Positions 44,069-54,659 of a DNA stretch of 64,000 bases are shown here, one piece after another. The stretch comes from Asaia siamensis (GTDB taxonomy: Bacteria; Pseudomonadota; Alphaproteobacteria; Acetobacterales; Acetobacteraceae): assembly GCF_014635085.1 (NCBI RefSeq), contig NZ_BMCH01000005.1:124001-188000 (forward strand), in the 5' to 3' direction. Under the pieces are notes generated by a model. That model was not told where the DNA came from, searched no databases, and saw only the letters and a program-made list of their open reading frames with translations. Every line of letters starts with the position of its first letter. Position 1 is the first letter of the stretch. The translations under genes were made by a program, and so were the position numbers.

Positions 44069-45016
44069 ATGGCTGGATTTTTCTCACGTCTCAAACAGGG
44101 GCTGACGCGTTCGACGCAGAAGCTCAATGCGGCTCTTACCCATCGCTATCTCGACGAGACGGCGCTGGAGGAACTCGAAGACGAGCTGATTGCTGCCGAT
44201 CTGGGCCCCGCTGTTGCAGGGCGCGTGATCGAGGAGTTTCGTAACTCGCGCTTCGGGCGCAATGTCACGACCGAGGAAATCCAGGAAGCACTGGCGACCG
44301 AAATTGCCCGCGTGCTCGAGCCCGTGGCTCAGCCTTTCGAACTCAAGACCGAACACAAGCCGCATGTCGTGCTGGTTGTGGGCGTCAATGGCGTGGGCAA
44401 GACTACGACAATCGGCAAGATGGCCAAGTGGTTCCGCGATCAGGGGCGCTCGGTCATGATGGTGGCGGGCGACACCTTCCGTGCTGCGGCTGTCGAGCAA
44501 TTGCAGGTCTGGGGTGAGCGTACGGGCGCACCTGTTATCGCTGGCAAGCCGGGCGGCGATGCGGCAGGGCTTGCCTATGAGGGCATCAAGCAGGCTCGCG
44601 AGGCTGGCACAGACTTGCTTTTCGTCGATACGGCGGGACGCCTGCACAACAAGGGCGCTCTCATGGAAGAGCTCGCCAAGATCATCCGTGTGATGAAGAA
44701 ATTCGACGAGACGGCACCCCATTCGGTCCTGCTGGTGCTCGATGCCACCACAGGGCAGAACGCCATGGAGCAGGTGCGTGTCTTCCGCGAACTCGTCAAT
44801 GTAACAGGGCTCATTGTAACAAAGCTCGATGGCTCGGCCCGTGGTGGCATTGTGGTGGCCCTCGCTGATGCCTTCAAGCTGCCGGTGCATCTGGTTGGCG
44901 TTGGCGAGCAGGTCGAGGATCTGCGGCCGTTCTCGGCGCAGGACTATGCCCGTGGGCTGGTGGGCGGTTCAGGGGCTGATCTGACCAGTCATCTGGTCGA
45001 GGATTCGTCAGACTAA
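44069..45016 (+). CDS. ftsY: Signal recognition particle receptor FtsY
   Basis: 315 residues; GTPase docking SRP-ribosome complexes at the membrane. The long acidic A domain of E. coli FtsY is absent, as usual in alphaproteobacteria. N domain at about 20-90, then the NG-domain motifs GVNGVGKTTTIGKMA (P loop), DTFRAAAVEQL, DTAGRLHNK, VLDATTGQNA, TKLDGSARGG and GVGEQVEDLRPF. Last gene of the dapF-mtaB-ftsY unit, closed by a hairpin. Confidence 0.96.
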   Translation: MAGFFSRLKQGLTRSTQKLNAALTHRYLDETALEELEDELIAADLGPAVAGRVIEEFRNSRFGRNVTTEEIQEALATEIARVLEPVAQPFELKTEHKPHVVLVVGVNGVGKTTTIGKMAKWFRDQGRSVMMVAGDTFRAAAVEQLQVWGERTGAPVIAGKPGGDAAGLAYEGIKQAREAGTDLLFVDTAGRLHNKGALMEELAKIIRVMKKFDETAPHSVLLVLDATTGQNAMEQVRVFRELVNVTGLIVTKLDGSARGGIVVALADAFKLPVHLVGVGEQVEDLRPFSAQDYARGLVGGSGADLTSHLVEDSSD

Positions 45017-45060
45017 CCTGCGGAAATCCGCCAGATAACCTTGCTCGTACAGAGGATTCA

Positions 45061-45091
45061 AAAGGCGTCAGAATCGGTTTCTGACGCCTTT
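45061..45091 (+). terminator. Terminator after ftsY
   Basis: A 12-13-bp stem, AAAGGCGTCAGA (45061-45072) with TCTGACGCCTTT (45080-45091), encloses a 7-base loop 44 bp after the ftsY stop; T-run short (TTT). Confidence 0.75.
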
Positions 45092-45099
45092 GATGTATC

Positions 45100-45371
45100 C
45101 GGAGGTCGGGGGTGTTCCACGACCGCCGAGGCGGTCGAGAGCCCTATGAACGGCGTATTATTATTGTTACTGAAGTCAGGAATCGTGTCTTTTTCGCAAC
45201 GAGAAAACGTCGCGAAAGCGGATCAATATCGATAAATTAACGAAAATGCGTTGTTTCAAAATATTTTTAAAGTTCGATACATTCTAGACATATTTCGTCG
45301 CACTTCTCTAACGCTCGTTATGCCAGCGTTACGTTTCGATTGATTGTCGTTACGTATGGAGCGTGTGACCT
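45100..45371 (+). promoter_or_regulatory. Leader and promoter region of the TonB-dependent receptor gene
   Basis: No gene is supported in this stretch. It is AT-rich at about 45150-45300 and contains an inverted repeat TAACGCT (45309-45315) / AGCGTTA (45325-45331) and two direct CGTTACGT copies (45327-45334 and 45348-45355), the second 16 bp before the start codon. These are candidates for a repressor or for leader-RNA structure controlling receptor synthesis. No riboswitch consensus was recognised. Confidence 0.4.
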
Positions 45372-48191
45372 ATGGCGTTGAGCCTGCGCAGATCTTTTCT
45401 TTTGACATTTACGGCAATAGCCGGGCTTTCGACTTCCGCAGCTATGGCAGCAACCGTTCCGGTTGATGCGACAGCGACCAAGAAGAAGACGCTGGTCAAG
45501 ACCAAACCGGCTGCAGCCAAAGCCGAGACGATCATGGTTACCGGCTCGTATCTGCGTAGTTCGAACAACAGTTCGGCCAATCCGGTTCAGGTCATTACTG
45601 CAAAACAGATCCAGCAGACTTCGGCGACTTCGCTTGGGGATTACCTGCAGCGCCTGCCTTCCGTCGGTTCGTCTGGCACGCCCAATCAGCAGACCAACGG
45701 CGGCGGCGGTGTAAGCTGCACCGATATCCGCAATTTCGGTTCCAAGCGGGTTTTGATCCTGATTGACGGGAAGCGCACAGCGATCAACGCGGCCACGTCC
45801 TGCGTCGATCTGAATACGATCCCCATTGAGGAAATCGCCAGCGTCGAAATGCTCAAGGATGGCGGTTCGGAGCTTTATGGCGCAGATGCTGTGTCCGGCG
45901 TGATCAATATCAAGCTGCGTCATGATGTGACCAAGGCCACCATCACCATGCGTGGCGGTATTTCGCAGTACGGCGACGCCAAGACCGGTCTGCTTTCGGC
46001 CATGAAGGGGTTCAACTTCGATCACGGCCGAGGCAACGTAACTTTGTTCGGGCAGTACAACACGTCCGGCGGCATCATGAGTCAGGACCGCGCCTGGGCG
46101 GCCAATCCGCAGCAGACCAACCCTGTCAGCGGCACGCCCGTCTATGGCTCATCGATCGTGCCAGCAGGCCGTGTGACCAATCCGATAACGGGCGCCAACC
46201 TTGTCTCCAATGGTGATGGCACGTTCCATCGCTACAGCAACGCCGATCGTTATAATTTTGCCAAAGATACGATGGTGCAGAATTATAACCAGAACTCGGC
46301 ACTGTCCGGTGATGCGCATTACGACGTCGACAGCCATTTCAAGCCGTATGCCAACGTGCGTTACAGCCATACGACCACGGCACGTCAAATGGCAGCTTCG
46401 CCGGTATCGGGTGGTATCAAGCCGTCTCCATTGCTCTCTTCGTGGACCATCCCTGCAGGTAGCCCTTATAATATCTGGGGCAAGGATGCAGTCATGTCGC
46501 GTCGCATGAACGATCTTGGCCCGCGCAAGATGGACTATGCTACTGATACCTGGACCGTTATTGGCGGAGCCAAGGGCAAGATCTGGCGCGGCTGGGAATA
46601 TGACGCGTCCATGACCTATGGTCAGAGCCGTTGGACCGCCAACACACAGAATATGGGGAATTATCGTCATCTCTTGCAGATGACCGGTGTGCGTCAGCTT
46701 GACCCCACCAGCCCAAGCAGCAAAATTGTTTACGACCCAACGGTCTGCACCAGCCAGCCCGGCTGCGTATTGTCCAACCCCCTGGCACCACTCTCTCCCG
46801 AGGCTGCGGCCTATGGAAAATTCACCCAGCACGACCACGCTGAATACCAGTTGCGCGACTTCAACCTGCGCATCAATAACAGCGAGCTGGTCAAGATGCC
46901 CTACGAGCACGGTGGCAAGGTCGGTATTGCCTTCGGTATGGAGCATCGCAGCGAACAGCTGAGCAGCAAGCCTGATCCTATCGTGGTCAGCGGTGACTCG
47001 ACGGGCAATGCCTCAAGCTATAGTGGCGGCGGCTTCAACGTGAATGAAGTCTATGCCGAAGGGCAGATTCCTCTGCTTCAAAACGCATTTCTCGCGAAGG
47101 ATCTGACAATCGACGGCCAGGGCCGCTGGTCCGATTACAATACCTTTGGTTCCACCAAGAACTGGAAAGTGTCGATCAACTGGGCTCCGGTGCGCGATAT
47201 CCGCTTCCGCGCAACGCTGGGTACGTCCTATCGTCAGCCCAACGTTTACGAGCTTTACGGTGGTCAAAGCCTTGGCTACCCCTCGGCCTATGATCCTTGC
47301 AGCGCTGTGTCGAGCTATGGCGCACAAGCGGCTGCGGTGCAGGCACGTTGTGCTGGCGAAGGCATCAACACAGCAAGTTTCGTGCCGCAGAACACCGGAC
47401 AGGTGCCGACCATCTCTGGTGGCAACGCCAAGTTGCAGCCCGAAAGCGGTCGTACCTACACAATCGGTACAGTCGTAACGCCGCGCTGGGTGCCGGGTCT
47501 TTCGGCTTCCGTGACCTACTGGCATTACTCGCTGAACAATACGATTGGCACGCTGGGCACACAGTATATTCTTGATCAGTGCTATACTGGTGCAGATACA
47601 AGCAACTGCAGTGCCATTGCAGCGCGCTCATCGTCGCAGCAGCTGACCTCGGTCAATGCATTTTATCAGAACCTCGGTGGAATTCGTACAAGTGGTATCG
47701 ATTTCGACCTCGACTATCACATGCGTCTGACGGCACATGACTCGCTGAATGTTTCCAACAACATGCAGCAGCTGGTCAGCTATCTACAGCAGAATGTGCC
47801 CAACGGCCAATGGTACAACTATACGGGTCGTCTGTTCTATGCTGGCGGCAGCGGTCAGCCGCGCGTGAGTGATTATGCGCAGGCAACCTGGCAGCATGAC
47901 GATTTCAGCTTTACTTACATGATGCGCTATATCGGCGGCATGGTGTGGAATAATGGCGTGACAGATCTGACGGCAAAGACGTCCGGCCAGTACAAGACGC
48001 CTGGTATCTTCACCCACGATATCACGCTGGGCTATCGCCTGAACCGCTGGAACTTTGAAGCAGGTGTCAGCAACCTGTTCGACAAGAAGCCTCCTTTTGT
48101 GATGGATGCGGCGACAAATACCAACATCTATCAGTATGGCAGCCTTATCGTCGGCCGCTATGCCTTTGTGCAGGCTGGCGTAAGCTTCTGA
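45372..48191 (+). CDS. TonB-dependent outer membrane receptor
   Basis: 939 residues. Signal peptide (cleavage near AMA-AT, residue 26); a Lys/Ala/Thr-rich linker; TonB-box-like ETIMVTGS (about 52-59); plug domain with LGDYLQRLPSVG, FGSKRVLILIDGKR, LNTIPIEEIASVEMLKDGGSELYGADAVSGVINI (to about 195); then the 22-strand barrel ending YAFVQAGVSF with terminal Phe. Several cysteine pairs lie in plug and loops. The plug and sequence style match receptors for plant-derived compounds or siderophores, but the ligand is not readable. No Fur box was found in its leader, which argues weakly against an iron-siderophore role. Confidence 0.93.
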   Translation: MALSLRRSFLLTFTAIAGLSTSAAMAATVPVDATATKKKTLVKTKPAAAKAETIMVTGSYLRSSNNSSANPVQVITAKQIQQTSATSLGDYLQRLPSVGSSGTPNQQTNGGGGVSCTDIRNFGSKRVLILIDGKRTAINAATSCVDLNTIPIEEIASVEMLKDGGSELYGADAVSGVINIKLRHDVTKATITMRGGISQYGDAKTGLLSAMKGFNFDHGRGNVTLFGQYNTSGGIMSQDRAWAANPQQTNPVSGTPVYGSSIVPAGRVTNPITGANLVSNGDGTFHRYSNADRYNFAKDTMVQNYNQNSALSGDAHYDVDSHFKPYANVRYSHTTTARQMAASPVSGGIKPSPLLSSWTIPAGSPYNIWGKDAVMSRRMNDLGPRKMDYATDTWTVIGGAKGKIWRGWEYDASMTYGQSRWTANTQNMGNYRHLLQMTGVRQLDPTSPSSKIVYDPTVCTSQPGCVLSNPLAPLSPEAAAYGKFTQHDHAEYQLRDFNLRINNSELVKMPYEHGGKVGIAFGMEHRSEQLSSKPDPIVVSGDSTGNASSYSGGGFNVNEVYAEGQIPLLQNAFLAKDLTIDGQGRWSDYNTFGSTKNWKVSINWAPVRDIRFRATLGTSYRQPNVYELYGGQSLGYPSAYDPCSAVSSYGAQAAAVQARCAGEGINTASFVPQNTGQVPTISGGNAKLQPESGRTYTIGTVVTPRWVPGLSASVTYWHYSLNNTIGTLGTQYILDQCYTGADTSNCSAIAARSSSQQLTSVNAFYQNLGGIRTSGIDFDLDYHMRLTAHDSLNVSNNMQQLVSYLQQNVPNGQWYNYTGRLFYAGGSGQPRVSDYAQATWQHDDFSFTYMMRYIGGMVWNNGVTDLTAKTSGQYKTPGIFTHDITLGYRLNRWNFEAGVSNLFDKKPPFVMDAATNTNIYQYGSLIVGRYAFVQAGVSF

Positions 48192-48210
48192 TTGCGAAGA
48201 TTTTTCAATC

Positions 48211-48236
48211 CTGAGGCGCTCTCATGAGCGCCTCAG
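48211..48236 (+). terminator. Hairpin after TonB receptor gene
   Basis: Perfect 10-bp stem CTGAGGCGCT (48211-48220) with AGCGCCTCAG (48227-48236), 6-base loop, 19 bp past the stop. T-run weak. The remaining DNA to 48514 holds no supported gene and should contain the promoter of the next operon. Confidence 0.7.
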
Positions 48237-48514
48237 TCTGGTTGGGTCATTTATGACGTCAGGTGCGAGCGCAAGCGGACGCAGTACCGAGGCCTTGTCG
48301 ACGTCCTAGTCAGGCGAGCAATGAATGTCATGACTCTGATCGTTTTCCGGCAGGTCAGCGATCCGGAAGGGCTCCTCTTGCAGGGGGCCTTTTTGTCTGT
48401 GGCGTAAAATTTGAGCTCATGTCCCCTCAATGAAGTGGGAAGATACGCAGGAATGAAGTGTGTTATTCACGCTTTAGTGATAGGCCGGTCCGGCGTTTCT
48501 CCGTTCGGGATATC

Positions 48515-49288
48515 ATGACCTGTCTTTCGCAATCACGCCTCGCTGCGTCTGGCCGCTATTTCCTGCTGCTGGTCAGCGCTCTGCCCTTTCTCGCGGCGTT
48601 GTCATGCCATGCCCAGCAAACCCAGAGTGTGCAATCCGCTGGTGGCTTTGCGCCGGGCGCGCGTGCGTCGGCTTCAGCTAATGCGACGCTCGATAGTGTG
48701 GTGGGCAATCGCCCGTCTCCTGTCAAAAAAGCCCTCGGGCTGGGTGGCAGCGTCTATCGTGTCACCCCGCAAGCCGTCGTGATCGGCCCTGACGGGCGCG
48801 CGGTTTCAGGCGGGTGTCCGGCACCTTCTACCGTGACGACAGGGCAGTTTGTCGCAGGCGGTGCCCCTGCCGAACCCGCGCTGAGCGGGAGTGCGGGTGC
48901 CGGAACAGGGGCGACCAAAAGCGAAACGGTCATGATCGGTGTGAGTGACCAGCGCCCTGCTGGCGCAGCCGGGGCAGGGGCCTCACCCGTCCTGCGCCCT
49001 GCGGCCACGATGAATGCGTCTTTCGGGCCTTCAGGCGTTTATGTGCTGCCTGTTCCCTGCCGCGTCAGCGGAACCGACAAGCGTGCCATGATCCATGACG
49101 CGGCTGCGACACTGGCCTCTGCCGGTGGCAATGCCTTCGCACTGGCAGGCAATCGCGATGGAATGCGAGAAGCCAATCGGGTCACGCTGCTGAAGGATGG
49201 GGATATCGAACTGACGGTCGGACAGCCTGACCATGCCGAGCCAGGCCTGACCTCGCGCGCCCCAGATGGCGGCAGCAAAGCGCGATGA
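48515..49288 (+). CDS. Exported hypothetical protein coupled to TpsB
   Basis: 257 residues from ATG 48515, which opens a signal sequence (hydrophobic YFLLLVSALPFLAALS, cleavage near HAQ-Q); the open frame begins at 48458 without a ribosome site. The mature protein is Ala/Gly/Ser/Pro-rich and low in complexity, with one central segment GGSVYRVTPQAVVIGPDG and a more ordered C-terminal part (SGVYVLPVPCRVSGTDKRA). No family recognised. Its last 4 bases overlap the TpsB gene start, so the two are made together. It is too short and lacks the haemagglutinin TPS domain of a TpsA substrate; it might be a periplasmic chaperone, an envelope partner, or a small secreted protein. Confidence 0.72.
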   Translation: MTCLSQSRLAASGRYFLLLVSALPFLAALSCHAQQTQSVQSAGGFAPGARASASANATLDSVVGNRPSPVKKALGLGGSVYRVTPQAVVIGPDGRAVSGGCPAPSTVTTGQFVAGGAPAEPALSGSAGAGTGATKSETVMIGVSDQRPAGAAGAGASPVLRPAATMNASFGPSGVYVLPVPCRVSGTDKRAMIHDAAATLASAGGNAFALAGNRDGMREANRVTLLKDGDIELTVGQPDHAEPGLTSRAPDGGSKAR

Positions 49289-51015
49289 AACGTTTTCTCT
49301 TTTGCCTTGCTCTGGCGTTCTGGCCCCTCTGTGCGACGGCGCAATCACTCATCAAACCCGGCGCTGGCAGCGGTATGGCGGCGCTACCCGATCGGGCTGC
49401 GCCGGCGGTGAAAACACCCGGACTGGCGCCCAAAGCCCTGAAATCGACAGCGCAGGTGCTGCCGCTTTTGCGCGCTGTCGTGTTTCAACCTGCGGGCACG
49501 ATCGCGAGCCAGACGGAGTTACGCGCGCTGAGCACAGAAGGGCTTCCTCTGCTTGCCGACCCCGCTTTTACCCGGATCATCATGCCGTTTATCGGCCATG
49601 CCCTGAGTTTTGGTGAGATGCAGATACTGGTCGATCGGGTGGTCGGCTATTACCGCATGAAAGCCCACGCCTTTGTGACGGTCAGCGTGCCGCCCCAGCG
49701 CGTGCACCAGGGTGTGTTGCATCTGGACGTGATGGAATATCGGGTGGGGACGATTCATGTCGTGGGCAATCGCTGGTTTTCGGCGCGCACCATCCGCAAC
49801 CAGAGCGGTCTGGCGCCGGGGCAGACATTGTCGCTCGACTCGCTGCAAACCGATCTGAGCTGGCTCAACACCAACCCGTTTCGGACCGTTGATATGGTCT
49901 ATCGCCCCGGTCAGACGTCTGGTCTTACCGATGTCGATCTGAAAGTGGCCGATCGCCTGCCTCTCTATGTTTATGGCGCCTATAACAACCAGCTCGATCC
50001 GACACTGGGGCGTCTCAACTGGGATCTTGGCATATCATGGGGCAATGGCTTCAATCTGGGGCATATCCTTACCTATCAGTTGCAGCGCAGCGTTTCAGGG
50101 CGCTTCACCGGGCATAATGCCAGTTGGGAAATACCCCTGACGTCACGTGATGCGTTGCTGATCTACGGCAATTATTCGGTCTCCTATCCTGTCGCCGATC
50201 AGCCCCTCACCAATAAAGGCGTGTCGGGTCAGGCCTCGCTGCGCTGGCTGCATATGCTGCCGCACTGGGCATTGGGGGCGCAATTCGGGCTTGATGGTAC
50301 CGTGCAGGCCGGGTTCGACTGGAAATCGACCATCTCGGATCAGTTCAGCGCTGCGGTGCCGCTCATTCTGGCCAATGCCGAGACCAATCAGTTTGTGCTG
50401 GGTTTTATCGGGTCTCTGCAGGACCCGTGGGGCAAGACCGAGATCAATAACCAGATCGTCTATGGCCCTCCGGGTATCTCGGCCTATAACAAACGCGGCT
50501 GGTATGAGACGATCTTTCCTAACGCCAAGCCGAACTATGTCTATGACCGCCTGATGCTCAATCGTGCGCTTTCCTTGCCGGGAAAGTTCAAGGCAAACAG
50601 CAAATTGTCGTGGCAGGGTGCGACCCATAACCTGCTCTATAGCGAGCAGCTCATGATTGGAGGCATGGGCACGGTAAGGGGCTATTACGTCAATACGTCC
50701 TTCGGGAGTCGTGCCTTTACCTTCAGCGAAGAAATCACGACGCCGGGTTTTTCACTGGGCAAGACGATGGGGTTCGGTGCCCTTGAAGACAGCAATACAG
50801 CCGGAGCATTTTGGGACTGGGGCGATAATTCGCAGGTTCACCCTGCCGGAATTGGCCCGCGCGTTGTGACGCTGGCTAGCGTAGGGGCTGATCTGAACAG
50901 CAAGATCAACAGGGCACTCAACGTGACAGTCGATGCGGGCTGGCGTCTCAGACGTGCAGCAAGTCGTGGGAGCCGAGGGGTATTCTGCGACTTCAATCTG
51001 ATCGCGGGGTTCTGA
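49285..51015 (+). CDS. Two-partner secretion outer membrane transporter (ShlB/FhaC/HecB family)
   Basis: 576 residues. Signal peptide (cleavage near ATA-QS, residue 20); a non-canonical N-terminal extension; POTRA region with ALSFGEMQILVDRVVGYYRMKAHAFVTVSVPPQRVHQGVLHLDVME (about 110-155) and GTIHVVGNRWFSARTIRNQSGL; then a 16-strand barrel with the loop-6 signature GMGTVRGYY (about 462) that all TpsB/Omp85 proteins share, ending in Phe. TpsB proteins export large beta-helical TpsA proteins. No TpsA gene lies in the window; the gene is coupled to the exported protein just upstream. Confidence 0.88.
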   Translation: MKRFLFCLALAFWPLCATAQSLIKPGAGSGMAALPDRAAPAVKTPGLAPKALKSTAQVLPLLRAVVFQPAGTIASQTELRALSTEGLPLLADPAFTRIIMPFIGHALSFGEMQILVDRVVGYYRMKAHAFVTVSVPPQRVHQGVLHLDVMEYRVGTIHVVGNRWFSARTIRNQSGLAPGQTLSLDSLQTDLSWLNTNPFRTVDMVYRPGQTSGLTDVDLKVADRLPLYVYGAYNNQLDPTLGRLNWDLGISWGNGFNLGHILTYQLQRSVSGRFTGHNASWEIPLTSRDALLIYGNYSVSYPVADQPLTNKGVSGQASLRWLHMLPHWALGAQFGLDGTVQAGFDWKSTISDQFSAAVPLILANAETNQFVLGFIGSLQDPWGKTEINNQIVYGPPGISAYNKRGWYETIFPNAKPNYVYDRLMLNRALSLPGKFKANSKLSWQGATHNLLYSEQLMIGGMGTVRGYYVNTSFGSRAFTFSEEITTPGFSLGKTMGFGALEDSNTAGAFWDWGDNSQVHPAGIGPRVVTLASVGADLNSKINRALNVTVDAGWRLRRAASRGSRGVFCDFNLIAGF

Positions 51016-51032
51016 AAAAGCGTTTCGACGGA

Positions 51033-51470
51033 TCAGTTCATCGGGATGGCAAGGGCGACACCTGCTGCCATCGACCCATGGCCACGCCTCTGGTCATTGG
51101 CTCCAGCACCGCCAGCGAGCGCATCGCCGACCTGATGGTGGTTGCGCTGGAAGAAATCAGCTCGCAGGCGCGCATCGTCATCGCTGTTGCGCGAAGAGGG
51201 GGCTTCCAGCTCGTCATCTGGCAGAGGTGCCTGACTGAAACCGTCCTTGCTTGCAGCAATGGGGGCTTTCACTGTCAGAGAGGCCTGACGGATAAGGGGT
51301 TCCTCGGCAGTAGCCGGCTCCAAGGAAAAGGAAGAGGCGGTATTCAGCCCAGAGCTGGCCGGGCTGGTGTGCCGGATAGCTGTATTACGGGTTGATGGGC
51401 TGTTGTCAGCAGCCTGTGCAGTATTCAGACCAATACTGGCAAGAACAGTAAGGACAAGGCAGGCGCGCAA
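51033..51470 (-). CDS. Small exported hypothetical protein, TTG start
   Basis: 145 residues. The frame has no ATG or GTG; TTG 51470 is chosen because AAGGAA lies 7 bases upstream and it opens a clear signal peptide (RACLVLTVLASIGLNTAQA, cleavage before ADN). The mature protein is hydrophilic and probably disordered: Ser/Thr/Ala-rich, acidic in the middle (DDELEAPSSRNSDDDARL) and ending in a hydrophobic-basic segment. No family recognised. It converges on the TpsB gene with 17 bp between stops. Confidence 0.5.
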   Translation of the reverse strand: MRACLVLTVLASIGLNTAQAADNSPSTRNTAIRHTSPASSGLNTASSFSLEPATAEEPLIRQASLTVKAPIAASKDGFSQAPLPDDELEAPSSRNSDDDARLRADFFQRNHHQVGDALAGGAGANDQRRGHGSMAAGVALAIPMN

Positions 51471-51631
51471 GGAAGCGTTCCTTTTTTCCGGTTCAAGTGG
51501 AATTTCAGCAAGAACCGGAACTGCTGCCGGCTTCGAATACTGTATCCATTCGGGAAAAAGGAATGCAACCCTGACGAACCGATTGTATCACGCAGATACG
51601 AAACGTGATGCAACCGGCCCGTCTGATAAGC

Positions 51632-52849
<1,218 letters not shown>

Positions 52850-52875
52850 GCTCTTTTCTCCCGTTCTTGGTTTTC

Positions 52876-53895
52876 TTAGAGGCTGCCGAACAGGGCTGCC
52901 GTGTCGGACATGCGGTTCGAGAAGCCCCATTCATTGTCGTACCAGGCGCAGACGCGCACCAGCTTGCCGCCATTGATGACCGCCGTCTGGGTGGCATCGA
53001 AGGTGGACGACGTATAGGAATGGTTGAAATCGGTGCTGACCAGCGGCGCTTCGTTGTAGTCAAGCACGCCCTTCAGTTCGCCTGCAGCAGCAGCGCGCAG
53101 GGCGTCATTGACAGCCTGGGCCGAGGCGGGAGCGCGAGCCGGGATGAAGTCGAGCGAAACGACCGAGACATTCGGCGTCGGCACGCGGATGGAGGTGCCA
53201 TCCAGACGGCCCTTGAGGTGCGGCAGAACCAGACCGATGGCCTTGGCCGCGCCCGTCGAGGTCGGGATCATGTTCAGCGCAGCAGCGCGGGCGCGGCGCG
53301 GGTCGCGGTGATGCGTGTCGACCGTGCGCTGGTCACCCGTATAGGAGTGGATCGTGACCATGTAGCCGCAATCGATGCCGAAGGCCTCGTCCAGCACCTT
53401 GGCGACAGGCGCCAGACAGTTGGTGGTGCAGGATGCGTTGGAAATGACCGTCATGTCCTTCGTCAGCATCGCGTTGTTCACGCCATAGACGATGGTGGCA
53501 TCGACATCGGTGCCCGGTGCAGAGATCAGAACCTTGCGTGCGCCAGCGGTGATCAGAGCCGAAGCCTTCTCCTTGCTGGTGAACAGGCCGGTGCATTCCA
53601 TGGCGACATCGACGCCTTCGAACGGCACCTTGGTGGGGTCACGCTCGGCAGACACGCGGATCGGCCCGTAGGTGCGGCCATTGGCTTCGATGATCAGGTT
53701 GTTGCCATCGACGCGTACCGTGCCCGGGAAACGGCCATGAACGCTGTCATAAGCCAGCAGATGGGCGTTTTCTTCAACTGAGCCGAGGTCGTTGATGGCG
53801 ACCGGCACAACATCCGTACGTCCGCTTTCGATGATACCGCGCAGCACCAGACGTCCGATACGTCCAAAACCGTTGATTGCGATTTTCACAGCCAT
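52876..53895 (-). CDS. gap: Glyceraldehyde-3-phosphate dehydrogenase (type I)
   Basis: 339 residues from ATG 53895, with GGGAG 6 bases upstream; an earlier start is unsupported. Rossmann start [19 protein letters not shown], catalytic [16 protein letters not shown] with Cys near residue 155, the conserved His in HSYTGDQ, phosphate-site [10 protein letters not shown] and [12 protein letters not shown]. The Asp/Asn at the adenosine ribose site (AINDLG) fits NAD-preference. First gene of the gap-pgk pair; divergent from the lipoprotein gene. Confidence 0.96.
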   Translation of the reverse strand: MAVKIAINGFGRIGRLVLRGIIESGRTDVVPVAINDLGSVEENAHLLAYDSVHGRFPGTVRVDGNNLIIEANGRTYGPIRVSAERDPTKVPFEGVDVAMECTGLFTSKEKASALITAGARKVLISAPGTDVDATIVYGVNNAMLTKDMTVISNASCTTNCLAPVAKVLDEAFGIDCGYMVTIHSYTGDQRTVDTHHRDPRRARAAALNMIPTSTGAAKAIGLVLPHLKGRLDGTSIRVPTPNVSVVSLDFIPARAPASAQAVNDALRAAAAGELKGVLDYNEAPLVSTDFNHSYTSSTFDATQTAVINGGKLVRVCAWYDNEWGFSNRMSDTAALFGSL

Positions 53896-54072
53896 TGTAG
53901 TCTCCCGGCCAGTAGGCGGTTTCGTTATAAGAGGTGAAACCATAGCACCCTTGGAAGACGAGACGAGGGGGGGCGCTCAAAAAACTTACCGATATTTTCG
54001 TGAAAACTGGTCTTTCTGTTCCCGCTCTCTTGCTTGTGTCCGCTCTACCTGCAAGTTCTCAAGGTCATGACG

Positions 54073-54552
54073 ATGACGAATGCTACAAATTGTGGTTTCC
54101 TGAAGTTTCGCTTTCTGACCGGTATCAGCCTATGCCTGATTTCCGGGGTGCTGGCGGCCTGTACGCCGCCTGACCAGCGCCTGTTCAACCCCGATGCAGG
54201 CAAGCCCCCCAAGCCGCATTATCCGCCTGCGCCGCCCTCAAAGCCGCCGCCAGCGCCCTTTCTGCAGATCGTCGCGGGAACGCCAAAGGAGCAATGGGCG
54301 CCTGCTGTCGATCGCAGCGTTAAGCTTGCCCTCGCGCGCAGGCCGACCATCATGTTTGTCGTCTCTGTTCTGTCTCCTGAAGCAGGCAGTCCCGCCGCGC
54401 AGGTCAAGGCGCTGGAAACGCTTTCCGAACAGGACGGCAAGGCTGTAGCAGACCAGATCGTGGCTTCCGGCGCGCCGGTCAATCAGGTGCAGATCGAAGC
54501 CAGAACCGATACGTCCTCTCCAAAAGGGCGAATCCGCATTGATCTGCGCTGA
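54073..54552 (+). CDS. Putative lipoprotein
   Basis: 159 residues. ATG 54073 has AAGG 8 bases upstream; ATG 54067 is also in frame but too close to it. Lipoprotein signal with lipobox LAAC near residue 29, followed by a proline-rich linker (KPPKPHYPPAPPSKPPPAP) and a small mixed domain (residues about 70-159) with QWAPAVDRSVKLALARRPTIMFVVSVLSP and ending QVQIEARTDTSSPKGRIRIDL, which looks like an OmpA-like or secretin-like alpha/beta fold resembling DotD/IcmN style lipoproteins. The exact family is not certain; function unknown. Divergent from gap, upstream of the propeller protein gene by about 100 bp. Confidence 0.7.
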   Translation: MTNATNCGFLKFRFLTGISLCLISGVLAACTPPDQRLFNPDAGKPPKPHYPPAPPSKPPPAPFLQIVAGTPKEQWAPAVDRSVKLALARRPTIMFVVSVLSPEAGSPAAQVKALETLSEQDGKAVADQIVASGAPVNQVQIEARTDTSSPKGRIRIDLR

Positions 54553-54659
54553 ATGGCGCTGCAGCATCGATCATTCCGGGCGAAGCCTGTCGCGTGGCCT
54601 GTTTTGGAAAGCGCGGGGAGATGGTAATCCCTGCGCCGTCTTGAACGGGGGAGGGCATC

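Noticed and set aside
48350-48420. Second terminator-like sequence after the TonB receptor (GGGCTCC...GGGGGCC then TTTTT).
   Set aside because: The stem needs a mismatch and wobble pairs; too weak to call.
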